From NCBI GenBank assembly GCA_007844125.1, contig CM017556.1, positions 82,683,382 through 82,747,381 on the forward strand: a DNA stretch of 64,000 bases, given 5' to 3'. Made by a program: the position numbers and the translations under genes. The notes under the pieces were generated by a model that saw nothing but the letters and a program-made list of their open reading frames with translations, ran no database searches and had not been told where the DNA came from. The first letter of the stretch is position 1. The number at the start of each line of letters is the position of its first letter. The DNA is from Sinonovacula constricta (lineage: Eukaryota > Mollusca > Bivalvia > Cardiida > Solecurtidae). Below, in pieces: positions 48,577 to 61,249 of the stretch.

Positions 48577-48662
48577 GCGCCCGTGGCGTAGTGGTAAAAT
48601 CGCCGATTTGTAACTCTGACTGCTTAGCCCCTCACCGCGTGGGTTCGAGTTCTGTGGTATTT
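48577..48662 (+). mobile_element. tRNA-like SINE head
   Basis: GCCCGTGGCGTAGTGGTAAA resembles a tRNA A-box, and GGGTTCGAGTTCTG 50 bp further on resembles a B-box. The acceptor stem does not pair and no anticodon arm is clear, so it is a SINE head or tRNA pseudogene rather than a working tRNA. Confidence 0.5.
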
Positions 48663-48699
48663 ATCCAAAGTGTAAGTTATCAAGGATAAGCCTTAGATA

Positions 48700-51600
48700 T
48701 AATTTTGTCCATTGGTTATTTGGAAGCTTGACAAACTCTCCCAGTTTGACAAGAATGGTATATCCATCATTTTATATACTGAGTTATTTTTCTAAGGATG
48801 TACCTTTTAGGTTATGAAGGGTGAGCCTTCGCATTAATTTTGTCCGTCTTTTATGTTAAAGCTTGACAAACTCTCCCGGTTAACATAAAAGACGGACAAA
48901 ATACATGTATCCCGCATTTTATATGCTGTGTTATTTATCCAAGGATGTACCTTGTAAGTTATCAAGGATGTGCCTTAGCTTTAATTTTGTCCATATGATA
49001 TTTGGAAGCTTGACAAACTGTCTTAGTTTGTCAAGAATACTTTATCCCGCATTTTATATGCTGTGTTATTTATCCAAGGATGTACCTTGTAAGTTATCAA
49101 GGATGTGCCTTAGCTTTAATTTTGTCCATATAATATTTGGAAGCTTGACAAACTGTCTTAGTTTGTCAAGAATAATTTATCCCGCATTTTATATGCTGTG
49201 TTATTTATCCAAGGATGTACCTTGTAAGTTATCAAGGATGTGCCTTAGCTTTAATTTTGTCCATATGATATTTGGAAGCTTGACAAACTGTCTTAGTTTG
49301 TCAAGAATAATTTATCACGCATTTTATATGCTGTGTTATTTATCCAAGGATGTACCTTGTAAGTTATCAAGGATGTGCCTTAGCTTTAATTTTGTCCATA
49401 TGATATTTGGAAGCTTGACAAACTGTCTTAGTTTGTCAAGAATAATTTATCCCGCATTTTATATGCTGTGTTATTTATCCAAGGATATACCTTGTAAGTT
49501 ATCAAGGATGTGCCTTAGCTTTAATTTTGTCCATATGATATTTGGAAGCTTGACAAACTGTCTTAGTTTGTCAAGAATAATTTATCCCGCATTTTATATG
49601 CTGTGTTATTTATCCAAGGATGTACCTTGTAAGTTATCAAGGATGTGCCTTAGCTTTAATTTTGTCCATATGATATTTGGAAGCTTGACAAACTGTCTTA
49701 GTTTGTCAAGAATAATTTATCCCGCATTTTATATGCTGTGTTATTTATCCAATGATGTACCTTGTTAGTTATCAAGGGTGTGCCTTGGCTTTAATATTGT
49801 CTTCGTTTATTTCGAAGCTTGACAAACTATTTTAGTTTGTCAAGAATAATTTATCCTGCAGTTTATATGCTGTGCTATTAATCCAAGGATGTACCTTGAA
49901 GTTATCAAGGGTGTGCCTTGGCTTTAATTTCGTCCATCAGTTATTTGGGAGCTTGACAAACTGTCCTAGTCTGACAAGAACGATAGATCCCGCATTTTAA
50001 ATGCTGTGTTATGTATTCAAGGATGTACCTTGTAAGTAATCAAGGATGTGCCTTGGCTTTAATTTTGTCCATCTGTTATTTCAAAGCTTAACAAACAGTC
50101 CTAGTTTGACAAGAATGACATATCCTGTATTTTAAAGTCTGTGTTTTTTATCCAAGGATGTACCTTGTAAGTTATCAAGGATGTGCCTTAGCTTTAATTT
50201 TGTCCATATGATATTTGGAAGCTTGACAAACTGTCTTAGTTTGTCAAGAATACTTTATCCCGCATTTTATATGCTGTGTTATTTATCCAAGGATGTACCT
50301 TGTAAGTTATCAAGGATGTGCCTTAGCTTTAATTTTGTCCATATAATATTTGGAAGCTTGACAAACTGTCTTAGTTTGTCAAGAATAATTTATCCCGCAT
50401 TTTATATGCTGTGTTATTTATCCAAGGATGTACCTTGTAAGTTATCAAGGATGTGCCTTAGCTTTAATTTTGTCCATATGATATTTGGAAGCTTGACAAA
50501 CTGTCTTAGTTTGTCAAGAATAATTTATCACGCATTTTATATGCTGTGTTATTTATCCAAGGATGTACCTTGTAAGTTATCAAGGATGTGCCTTAGCTTT
50601 AATTTTGTCCATATGATATTTGGAAGCTTGACAAACTGTCTTAGTTTGTCAAGAATAATTTATCCCGCATTTTATATGCTGTGTTATTTATCCAAGGATA
50701 TACCTTGTAAGTTATCAAGGATGTGCCTTAGCTTTAATTTTGTCCATATGATATTTGGAAGCTTGACAAACTGTCTTAGTTTGTCAAGAATAATTTATCC
50801 CGCATTTTATATGCTGTGTTATTTATCCAAGGATGTACCTTGTAAGTTATCAAGGATGTGCCTTAGCTTTAATTTTGTCCATATGATATTTGGAAGCTTG
50901 ACAAACTGTCTTAGTTTGTCAAGAATAATTTATCCCGCATTTTATATGCTGTGTTATTTATCCAATGATGTACCTTGTTAGTTATCAAGGGTGTGCCTTG
51001 GCTTTAATATTGTCTTCGTTTATTTCGAAGCTTGACAAACTATTTTAGTTTGTCAAGAATAATTTATCCTGCAGTTTATATGCTGTGCTATTAATCCAAG
51101 GATGTACCTTGAAGTTATCAAGGGTGTGCCTTGGCTTTAATTTCGTCCATCAGTTATTTGGGAGCTTGACAAACTGTCCTAGTCTGACAAGAACGATAGA
51201 TCCCGCATTTTAAATGCTGTGTTATGTATTCAAGGATGTACCTTGTAAGTAATCAAGGATGTGCCTTGGCTTTAATTTTGTCCATCTGTTATTTCAAAGC
51301 TTAACAAACAGTCCTAGTTTGACAAGAATGACATATCCTGTATTTTAAAGTCTGTGTTTTTTATCCAAGGATGTACCTTGTAAGTTATCAAGGATGTGCC
51401 TTAGCTTTAATTTTGTCCATATGATATTTGGAAGCTTGACAAACTGTCTTAGTTTGTCAAGAATACTTTATCCCGCATTTTATATGCTGTGTTATTTATC
51501 CAAGGATGTACCTTGTAAGTTATCAAGGATGTGCCTTAGCTTTAATTTTGTCCATATAATATTTGGAAGCTTGACAAACTGTCTTAGTTTGTCAAGAATA

Positions 51601-52925
51601 ATTTATCCCGCATTTTATATGCTGTGTTATTTATCCAAGGATGTACCTTGTAAGTTATCAAGGATGTGCCTTAGCTTTAATTTTGTCCATATGATATTTG
51701 GAAGCTTGACAAACTGTCTTAGTTTGTCAAGAATAATTTATCACGCATTTTATATGCTGTGTTATTTATCCAAGGATGTACCTTGTAAGTTATCAAGGAT
51801 GTGCCTTAGCTTTAATTTTGTCCATATGATATTTGGAAGCTTGACAAACTGTCTTAGTTTGTCAAGAATAATTTATCCCGCATTTTATATGCTGTGTTAT
51901 TTATCCAAGGATATACCTTGTAAGTTATCAAGGATGTGCCTTAGCTTTAATTTTGTCCATATGATATTTGGAAGCTTGACAAACTGTCTTAGTTTGTCAA
52001 GAATAATTTATCCCGCATTTTATATGCTGTGTTATTTATCCAAGGATGTACCTTGTAAGTTATCAAGGATGTGCCTTAGCTTTAATTTTGTCCATATGAT
52101 ATTTGGAAGCTTGACAAACTGTCTTAGTTTGTCAAGAATAATTTATCCCGCATTTTATATGCTGTGTTATTTATCCAATGATGTACCTTGTTAGTTATCA
52201 AGGGTGTGCCTTGGCTTTAATATTGTCTTCGTTTATTTCGAAGCTTGACAAACTATTTTAGTTTGTCAAGAATAATTTATCCTGCAGTTTATATGCTGTG
52301 CTATTAATCCAAGGATGTACCTTGAAGTTATCAAGGGTGTGCCTTGGCTTTAATTTCGTCCATCAGTTATTTGGGAGCTTGACAAACTGTCCTAGTCTGA
52401 CAAGAACGATAGATCCCGCATTTTAAATGCTGTGTTATGTATTCAAGGATGTACCTTGTAAGTAATCAAGGATGTGCCTTGGCTTTAATTTTGTCCATCT
52501 GTTATTTCAAAGCTTAACAAACAGTCCTAGTTTGACAAGAATGACATATCCTGTATTTTAAAGTCTGTGTTTTTTATCCAAGGATGTACCTTGTAAGTTA
52601 TCAAGTGTGTGCCTTGGCTTTAATTTTGTCCATCGGTTATTTTGGAGCTTGACAAACTGTCCTAGTTTTTAGAAGAACGATATTTTAAATGCTGTGGTAC
52701 TTATCCAAGGATGTACCTTGTAAGTTATCAAGGGTGTGCCTTGGCTTTAATTTTGTCTTCGTTTATTTCGAAGCTTGACAAACTGTCTTAGTTTGTCAAG
52801 AATAATTTATCCTGCAGTTTAGATGCTGTGCTATTTGTCCAAGTATGTACCTTGAAGTTATCAAGGGTGTGCCTTGGCTTAATATTGTCCTTCGGTTATA
52901 TTAGAGCTTGACTCAACTCCTCAAT
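48700..52925 (+). repeat. 135-bp satellite in three 1,213-bp higher-order blocks
   Basis: About 31 head-to-tail monomers of 135 bp (TTTATATGCTGTGTTATTTA, CCAAGGATGTACCTTG, ATGTGCCTTAGCTTTAATTT). Nine monomers make a 1,213-bp block present three times: equivalent positions 48971, 50184 and 51397 are exactly 1,213 bp apart, and the same diagnostic variants (TAATGTCTTCGTTTATT type, one GGATATACC) recur in each. The blocks look identical by eye. Flanking monomers at 48700-48970 and 52600-52925 are more diverged. Each monomer has the hairpin CTTGACAAACT-5 nt-AGTTTGTCAAG. Since 135 is divisible by three, frames of 266-287 codons stay open; these are not genes. Confidence 0.95.
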
Positions 52926-52954
52926 TATAATTGTCAATTAAGGCTTTGTCTTTT

Positions 52955-53045
52955 TGATGTTTCCTTTTCTTGTGCCCCTGTGCTATAATGCCGATATATA
53001 GAGAAATGACGCTGCACAGTATCGGCAAATCTCACCCATCCCAAT
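52955..53045 (+). mobile_element. SINE family A, 3' fragment
   Basis: TTGTGCCCCTGTGCTATAAT, then GCTGCACAGTATCGGCAAAT and CCCATCCC match the 3' end of 6924-7197. It abuts the end of the satellite. Confidence 0.7.
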
Positions 53046-53354
53046 TTGTTTTGAAAAGTTCATTATCAACAATTATTTAGGTCCATTTAAAATGGTTAAT
53101 CTTTCTTTTCACAATCAATATAAAGTTGTTCCAGGATGTCCCATTGTTGAGACTTTCTGTGTCAAGAGAAAAATGAGGTATTATAATAAGATCAATCAAA
53201 TTGTAACTTCTTATTATTTGCTGTTTTTTATTGATACATTAAAATATTTTTGAAATAATCTCTTTTCATTTATAGCATAGATATTTATGTTTTGTAAGAT
53301 TTAACAATTTCTACATGTTTATCCCTTTATTTCTTCATGAGTAACGTTAATTTT
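53046..53354. other. Unassigned stretch
   Basis: AT-rich, nothing recognised. Confidence 0.3.
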
Positions 53355-53815
53355 ATATTATTATCCCCCGCGAATGAAATCGGGCTATTGAAATGGCGTT
53401 GTCCGTCCGTCCGTCCAAACTATCTGGTAGAATTTCATGAAACTTAAAACAAATATGAACCAGCATACTGTTATGATGCCCGTCATGTATTTTTCATCAT
53501 TCAATTTTCTTCTGAGTTACTGAGCTGTATTTAATAAAAATTCAAATTTAATAAAAATTAAAACTTAAAATTAAAAGAAATTCCGTCAGCTATTTCTCGG
53601 TAACTGGCTGGTAGAATTTTGTGAAACTTGAAACAAATATGAACCAACATACTGTGATGATGCCTGTCAAGTTTTTTTCATCATTCAATTTTTTACCGTG
53701 TTATTGAGCTATATTTAATGGAAAAAATCCCCCTGCAGTCATTTCTCAGTAATTGATTTTTAATGAATGTCATTTGCCTTTAGGGGGGAGTGGTATCAAT
53801 TCAAATTTTCTTGTT
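53355..53815 (+). repeat. Dispersed repeat (CCCCCGCGAATGAAATCG family), two subunits
   Basis: Starts ATCCCCCGCGAATGAAATCG with a GTCCGTCCGTCCGTCC run. Two tandem subunits each carry TGGTAGAATTT.ATGAAACTT, ATGAACCA.CATACTGT.ATG and TTTTTCATCATTCAATTTT, at 53420 and 53600. It ends GGGGGGAGTGGTATCAATTC. Non-coding. Confidence 0.6.
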
Positions 53816-54153
53816 GTTATTGTCACACAGTTTATTCCCTAGTGTTGCAGAATATTGTACATAATTGTTTTATTAAGATGACTTTATCTAAGTAAGTTTT
53901 CGCATAATTGGTGTTTAATTATGTTTAAGTATGCTATTTATCCATTGTTCCTCATTCTTTCAGATTTTGTAACCTGCTTTCAATATAATAATTTCTTTAA
54001 TTTTTGTATTCAAGTTTCAATACATTGTATTTTACTTTTTACTCTTTACCTTTATTGTTTTATTTTTGTCCATGTCATTAGCTTTAAATGTATGTTTGGA
54101 TTTGCACTGATTGTATAAGATTTATCATCATTGAATAATTGTTTGGTTTTATG
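53816..54153. other. Unassigned stretch
   Basis: AT-rich, no feature supported. Confidence 0.3.
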
Positions 54154-55087
54154 TTTTTAGCTTACATGAGCTTATGCTCGGTGTTAGTTATTGAACTCAC
54201 CCCTCCTTTCGGCGTCACGCGTCCGTCAACATTCTTCAAACGACATGTCTAAAACAGCTTTCCCAAACTCAACCAAACTTCTTCAAAAGCTTCAGGTAGT
54301 TAGAGGGGGTGGGTGCGTGGGTGTAATTTAAATGCGTCAAAAACATGGCCACCAGGGGCTTTGCTATTTCCTTATTTTGGTATATAAGAAAATTTTGAAA
54401 ATCTTATTGTCAGATACCATAAGAGCTAGAGCCTTGATACTTGGAATGCGTGTTCCTTGGTTTTTATCCGTAAAAAAAGAGGCGTGGCCATTCTCTATAT
54501 ATGATTATTCAGCAAAGAAACAACAACAAAAAACGAAAACAAAGCAAACTTTCTGTCAGAAACAACAAGAGCTAGCGCAATGATATTTGGGATACATGTT
54601 CCGGGTGCGGGGGTTGTATAAAGATTGCTCAATGAATGTTCATCCGTCAACTAACATAACCGCAACTAGGTTGCCATTTTCCATATGTAGAGTTATCTCG
54701 GAAAATTTCGAAAATAATCTTTTTTTGAAACCAGAAAATCTAGAGAGTTGATACTGGTATATATTCTGCAAGGACGGTCCTATATCAAGTTTGTTGAAAG
54801 AATGTCGATCCGTAAAAAACATGGCTGCCAGGGGCGTGACCATTTTTTCTTACATGAAGACACATGAAAACTTTGTCAAAAGGTACAAGAGCTACAGGGG
54901 CGTGACCACTTGCCATATATGATCAAAATGTACAAATGATTAAACTGATTGTCTTAAAGTGGCTTGTGCACATGCATTACAAGTATTCTGGTCTGTTTAA
55001 ACATTGCTGATATTCCTTGCTAATTTTGTTTTGATTTCTATGGCACTCAGACCAGTGATATAGGTCCATCATGGCCCTCTTGTTATT
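54154..55087 (+). repeat. Dispersed repeat, longest copy (TTTAGCTTACATGAGC family)
   Basis: About 930 bp from TTTTAGCTTACATGAGCTTA to CCATCATGGCCCTCTTGTTA. It contains three or four degenerate subunits with ATGGCCACCAGGGGC-like and CAAGAGCTA-like phrases about 150-200 bp apart (54345, 54480, 54825, 54895). Fragments lie at 8725-8965 and 46310-46600, and its end matches 40205-40262. No terminal inverted repeats or coding frame are seen. Confidence 0.6.
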
Positions 55088-55989
55088 TTGAATTTTAACG
55101 ACACAAAAGATTGGATTATTTATTTGGAGGATCTGAGAAAAAAAAGTTGTATGTTGAAGAACAAAAGAAATCATTGAAAGGTCAGGTTTAAAGATTGTGT
55201 TATTTTCTTTATCCATTCATTTCATTTTACAAAGTATATCAATTAACATGACAGTTATGCATAGGTAGATGACACATAAAATCATACGAATGTTATGTTC
55301 AAATTATTTCGTCACTATCGAGCCATTCCGAGTATAGTGTATGAATGACATACTTACTTGACCTCGCTTGACCGCGTGTGTAGTTAGGATATTCTCCCAA
55401 CCTAAAAACAACACAATATTTAGAAGGGAAGCTTGTTCGAGGATACTCGAGTGATCAAATGTAATATTTCTTTCTATTTCTCATGTGGTAAACATTGTTA
55501 TTATTTTTAAAGAAAAATGTTAAGAAAAATAAACTCATTAGACCATCTGTGACCAAGTCGCTCTAAAGACTCGTTTGTCAAACACATCCGCCGCCATCTT
55601 TTTTTATATATTAGTTATATAGGCCTAACCCCGTGAACCCAGATGGTTTATTTTTTGTATGTCTCGTCTTTATACTAATACATTGTAATCTTTATATCAA
55701 TATTATAATAACATGTTATAATATACTTTGCAGACTTCCTGTTTTTTTCTTTTAAACCCTAATACAACCAGTAATTGATGGATACATAAATAAGTACAAA
55801 CAAACAATTTTTCAAATCAAGAACAATTTACAACAATTTAATACAAATACTGTCGAGATAAAAATGGGTACACTTAAGATAAGATTTCAAGAAGACTACA
55901 TATGTAACAATGTCACTTATATAAAGAAAACCTATGGAAATATTTATTAAGAAAATAGTCTGCTGCACTTCCAATTGAAGAGTATGAAA
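55088..55989. other. Unassigned stretch
   Basis: No gene or repeat recognised. Confidence 0.3.
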
Positions 55990-56050
55990 ATTAAAGTTAA
56001 ATGCTTCAACACTGGGGGTTGTGAGTTCGAATCCCGTTATGGGCACGCAT
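55990..56050 (+). mobile_element. tRNA-like B-box fragment
   Basis: GGGTTGTGAGTTCGAATCCC followed by GTTATGGGCACG resembles the T-arm and 3' acceptor half of a tRNA. The 5' half is missing. It is probably the end of a SINE head. Confidence 0.35.
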
Positions 56051-56324
56051 AGTCAATCTTTTTCTTCCTATTTTTTCACTTTGACATTTGTTGCATCACT
56101 CTACCAGATGAAGAATAAAACATTTGTAGCTTTTAATTATTGTTTTATAAATTAATTTTATTGAATGATTTGTGCATAATTTGATTACAAATTTATTACC
56201 TGATGCAAAGTCTAAACAAGTCAAAACCATGTGGAAAAATTATTTTATATATTAGCGCATCAACCAAAATCTTTATAGAATATCTTAGGTAACTCTAAAA
56301 TAAATCGTTTGGCTATCAAGAAAT

Positions 56325-56400
56325 GTAGCTGCACAGTATCGGCAAAAAATGCCGGCAAAATCCCAAATCCCAAAGGTCAGCCACTCATCATGGTTATATC
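56325..56400 (+). mobile_element. SINE family A tail fragment
   Basis: CTGCACAGTATCGGCAAAAA, ATGCCGGCAAAATCCC matches the final 40 bp of 6924-7197. Confidence 0.55.
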
Positions 56401-56555
56401 CCTACCAAATTTCAAGACTTATGCTGTATGGCCCTATTGTTGATTCTATAACGAAGTAGTTAGTGCCCTTGAGTGATATGCACCTGTACTCAGTGAGATT
56501 TGGCAAATTACAAGAAAATAAAATTTACGCTTCAATACAATTTATCTGAAATGAA

Positions 56556-56839
56556 TGTGCGTGTGTGCGTGTGTGCGTGCATACGTGCATGCATGTATGT
56601 TTCTATGCATGCATGAATGCATGCATGAATGCACGCACGTACTTACGTACGTACGTACGTACGCACGCACGCACCCACGCACGCACGCATGCATGCATGC
56701 ATGCATGCATGCATGCATGTATGTATGTATGTATGTATGTATGTATGTATGTATGTATGTATGTATGCATGCATGTATGTATGTATGTATGTATGTATGT
56801 ATGTATGTATGTATGTATGTATGTATGTATGTATGTATG
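56556..56839 (+). repeat. Compound tetranucleotide microsatellite
   Basis: GTGC/GCAT units pass into ACGT, then GCAC, then ATGC and finally about 32 ATGT units with one ATGC interruption at 56765. It shows stepwise single-base changes of one tetranucleotide. Frames coding for Met-Tyr-Val-Cys repeats are artefacts. Confidence 0.97.
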
Positions 56840-57325
56840 ACATACCCTTCGAATTTAAAGCATTTAGATTGGTCCAGCGCTAGTCATGTGTGAGTCAATA
56901 TAAAGTGATAATGACTCGAGAATATTTTCACTTGAGCCCCAAGAATAGAATACTGACGGTCGTGTAACATTGCGTCTAGTAAAAGTAACAGTTTTTCAGT
57001 GTGCCCGTAATGATTTGGTAATATTTAGTGAAAATGTAAGCAAGAAAACAACCAAAACTGTAACCTCGGTAGCAGTAAAGGTTTTTCGTGATTATCTGTC
57101 GAGGAAATGAACGCTGGCGAATAGGATTGACATCTTTAATTGTTTTATATTAAATGTAAAACGCGCGTGGCTCCTTGTACAAAAACAACAATGAGTGCGT
57201 GAAGACTTATGTTTCGGTCAATGTATAGTTTTGCGGACCTGGCTAATATGATATTGACATCGGACTGCGTCCTCGGTCAATATCAAATTACCTAGGTCCT
57301 TAAAACTATGTTGACCTCAACACAA
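56840..57325. other. Unassigned stretch
   Basis: No coding or repeat. 57180-57330 contains two partly complementary segments (GGTCAATGTATAGTTTTGCG at 57215 and TTAAAACTATGTTGACC-like at 57300) that could form a hairpin about 110 bp long. Confidence 0.35.
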
Positions 57326-57375
57326 GTCTTTATTTGAGTGTGTGTGCGTGTGTGCGTGCGTGCGTGCGTGCGTGC

Positions 57376-57446
<71 letters not shown>
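57326..57446 (+). repeat. GCGT then GT microsatellite
   Basis: About seven GCGT units followed by about 33 GT units. Confidence 0.97.
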
Positions 57447-57447
<1 letters not shown>

Positions 57448-57591
57448 TTAGTAAGAAGAATAAACGTTATATTTTACTCGTTTTGCGCAGTTAAACATCC
57501 GCACTACAAGATCATTAAGGCTAAAACACAGTTTTTGTCCATTACGAAGCCAAAATTAATGAATTTAATGTGCCCCGTGTACAAATCTTAG

Positions 57592-58180
57592 CCAGCTGAC
57601 TTTAACGGTGTCTGGCTTATAACTGCCATATGGTACCCTGGGAACCCATCTTACCCAGCTGACTTTAACGGTGTCTGGCTTATAACTGCCATATGGTACC
57701 CTGGGAACCCATCTTACCCAGCTGACTTTAACGGTGTCTGGCTCATAACTGCCATATGGTACCCTGGGAACCCATCTTACCAATCTGGTTTAACTGTATA
57801 TGGCTTACAGCGCCCTTTGTACACCTCTGTAATATCTAACCTGAATGGTGTGCGGCTTACAACACCATAAGGTACCCTGTGTACACAGCTGACCCTCCTG
57901 ATTCAAATGGTGTGCGACTTTTAAGCAATAAGGTGCCCTGTTTAAATTTTTTGTACACCACACAGGACATAAGTAGTGTGCGGTATGCCCGAGGCCGCCC
58001 TCTGTACATCTCTTGCCCACCCGACTTCCAAATGTGTGTGGCTTATAACGGTCATACGGGACATGCGCGGATCCTTTGTTCATCTTAAAACCTCAACTTG
58101 AATACCGAGATGCTTGTAACAGCCATATAGTGCATTGTGTATACCTCTTACACACGATGACTTAAATGGTATTATGGACA
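57592..58180 (+). repeat. 63-bp minisatellite, three identical and several decayed copies
   Basis: Copies start at 57592, 57655 and 57718 (CCAGCTGACTTTAACGGTGT, CATATGGTACCCTGGGAACC) with at most one or two differences. From 57781 to about 58180 the same pattern (GGTGTGCGGCTTACAACACC, CCTGTGTACAC) continues as six or so diverged copies. Frames open on the minus strand through this array are period artefacts. Confidence 0.9.
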
Positions 58181-59175
<995 letters not shown>

Positions 59176-59339
59176 AGAGACTCAATAGCTCACTGGTAGA
59201 GCAACCCACAAGAATGTGCCAGGTATGTGGTCCGAAGCCCGGGTTAGGCTCAATTTTCCACCCCGGTTTCCTTTGGTGCCATGGCCTTTGCCAGGAGCCT
59301 GTTTGTGTTGTGATATGCAACAATGCTTTGGAGTAAAAC
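59176..59339 (+). mobile_element. tRNA-like SINE, interrupted by a MULE-like element
   Basis: CAATAGCTCACTGGTAGAGC is A-box-like. The B-box region (GGTCCGAAGCCCGGGTTAGG) is altered but in the right place. The sequence up to GAGTAAAAC is cut by the transposon at 59340 and resumes at 61250 (GAGTAAAACCAGGGATGAGA). Confidence 0.55.
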
Positions 59340-59435
59340 GGATTACAGTCAAAACGGCCTCAAGTTAAAACGGCCTCATTTTGGTTAAAACGGCCTCACT
59401 TTCAATAAAATATTGGTTAAAACGGCCTCATTTTT
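59340..59435 (+). repeat. Left inverted end of the MULE-like element
   Basis: Four AAAACGGCCTCA units separated by AGTT or TTTTGGTT spacers, inverted relative to 61085-61249. The block AAGTTAAAACGGCCTCATTT is exactly shared. Confidence 0.85.
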
Positions 59436-60016
59436 TTTTATTTGTTTTATATTTTTTTTATATGTCTTTATGTCACTTTTTGATGTTCTATATTATAATA
59501 TGTTATAATTTTATGTTTGTATAATACTATCATATGTTATTTCATTACTATTATGTTAAGTGCTTTTACGAGGAATTGTTGTAAAAAAAAACAAGAATGG
59601 CATAAGTTGAATAGATTTACTTAATATAAAAAACATATGCATGTTACAAGTGTTGTAATTAAAACAATAATGGCATAAGTTGAATATATTTTAATAAACT
59701 ATAACTACAAACATGCATTTAACATGATATGTTTAGATCTGTCGATTGTTGCCAGACAGTATCCTCGGATCGTCTACTGGTCAGCTGCGGAAGCAAACTT
59801 CTTTTCCAGCTGTGGTCTATATATCCCAGACAGCAATTTCAGTAGACCGGTGGATGACACTTCATCTCTGCGATAGCTGTAAAACAACATTTTGTAGTTG
59901 TATTATTATTATTATTATATTAGTATTATTTATTTATTATTATTATTTTTAGATTTATTATTATTATTGATTTTATAGTCGTCGAAAAGAATTAACCAAG
60001 TGAACGTTATATTGAT

Positions 60017-60234
60017 TTAGAGAATACCGGTAGTGCCAAAATAATGCCTTTCCCAGGCCGCAAATATCCTAGATTGGGTCGTCCGCACAGCTTTCCTCTG
60101 TAGACGTCTCAAGCGCATTTCTCCCACAAGCTGTACATGCTCTCCAGCCTCCATCCCCTCTCTGTGCAACAGCTTCACTAGGTTGTAGAACGCTGGCGTA
60201 ACTCCGCCCTTCAAGTTAAGGCGCCGATGCCAGC
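60017..60234 (-). pseudogene. MULE transposase fragment, last exon
   Basis: On the minus strand, after the acceptor GTTTTAG, the frame continues the split Gly codon of the previous exon as WHRRLNLKGGVTPAFYNLVK, then LLHREGMEAGEHVQLVGEMR and QRKAVRTTQSRIFAAWERHY, ending at the stop at 60017-60019. W-H-R-R-L-N followed by a Y-x-L-[IV]-x-L-L helix and a final W is the known C-terminal pattern of animal MULE transposases (often with FLYWCH or related zinc fingers). The exon itself is intact, but the gene is not complete. Confidence 0.65.
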
Positions 60235-60377
60235 CTAAAACATAATCAATTCATAAAAGAATGAATATTTAAAATAAAAAGTAATAACATATTAAATATT
60301 GATGGAAACGTTAGTAAAGATATAACGATAAAATTCAAAGATGAATGATATATAGTAATGAAAATCAAAATGCTTAC

Positions 60378-60483
60378 CCTCGACATCGTTGTTCGTACGG
60401 ATCGACTGGCCGTACACGCACCAAGACTCTACTGGCCAGAGTGTTGACTCAATCCATGTCCTTCTAACATATTCGAACAATGG
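60378..60483 (-). pseudogene. MULE transposase fragment, penultimate exon
   Basis: Between acceptor GGTTTCAG and donor GAGG|GTAAGC (minus strand). It encodes PLFEYVRRTWIESTLWPVES, then WCVYGQSIRTNNDVE, ending with one base of a Gly codon. R-T-N-N-x-x-E-G-W-H across the splice junction is diagnostic for MULE transposases. It is 106 bp, phase 0 to 1, matching the exon at 60234. No exon with the DDE core was found upstream (60484-61080). Confidence 0.65.
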
Positions 60484-61084
60484 CTGAAACCGTTTCAAAA
60501 TAAAAATATTCAGATGCTTAATGCAGTTTTGCATATTTTTATCCGGACGTTGCACTTGTTCATAAACAGACTTCCTTCTGATCTTCTTTTGATCATTTCG
60601 TTAATTAAAGACAAACTTCAATTATCACGTAAGTTATTTGATCCCATTAGTTTCATTGTTATTATCTCTACCAATTATCGCACACATAATCCTGTTTACA
60701 TTTATTAATTAGCATTTTTGCCGAAGTTAGACTAGAAAACTGTTATTTTTCAATTACAACATTAAAGTCGGTGTTACCTTTCAGTTGTGTTTACTTCCCG
60801 AAAAACAATATGCATTAATTTGTATTGGATTTTATTATCTATGATGAAAATAAAACATACATTAATTACTAAGTTTGCCTCGTCATGGAATAAATATTTT
60901 TTTATTATTTTATCTTTTTAATTAATAATATTTTTTTTTAATAGAATGAACAAAACATAAATTAAGCGAATTGACATGTACATATTTCCAATGACAACAG
61001 TAATGAAGCATTATAAACGATCCCTTACTGCATCTAATTTAATTTTTCTCATATAATATATGAAATTAATTTCAAAATTAAGGC

Positions 61085-61249
61085 CGTTATGTTAAAAAAA
61101 TCGAGGCCGTTTTGACTAAAAGTGAGGCCGTTTTAACCAAAAAAATATAAAGTGAGGCCGTTTTGACCAAATAGTGAGGCCGTTTTGACCAAAATGAGGC
61201 CGTTTTAACTTGAGGCCGTTTTGACCTGAGGCCGTTTTAACCAACACCC
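61085..61249 (-). repeat. Right inverted end of the MULE-like element
   Basis: Seven to eight TGAGGCCGTTTT units with GACCAAA or AACCAA spacers. It is longer than the left end, so the ends have lost or gained units since insertion. Confidence 0.85.

Larger units (their letters stand above)
59340..61249 (-). mobile_element. MULE-like DNA transposon with 9-bp target duplication
   Basis: The element is bounded by a perfect 9-bp duplication GAGTAAAAC (59331-59339 and 61250-61258), the length typical of Mutator-like elements. Its ends are inverted: clusters of AAAACGGCCTCA at the left (four copies, 59353-59430) and of TGAGGCCGTTTT at the right (seven or eight copies, 61085-61240). Between them are two minus-strand exons of a MULE transposase C-terminus (60378-60483 and 60017-60234). 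The catalytic core that should precede them is absent, so the copy is internally deleted and cannot move on its own. Confidence 0.8.

Noticed and set aside
48905..52194. Three long open frames (266-287 codons) with a 45-residue repeat
   Set aside because: They exist only because the satellite monomer is 135 bp, a multiple of three, without a stop in that frame. Composition and exact repetition fit satellite DNA, not a protein gene.
56555..56893. Met-Tyr-Val-Cys repeat protein
   Set aside because: Translation of an ATGT microsatellite.
57565..57783. 72-codon frame with Val-Arg-Trp-Val-Pro repeats
   Set aside because: Open because the minisatellite period is 63 bp.
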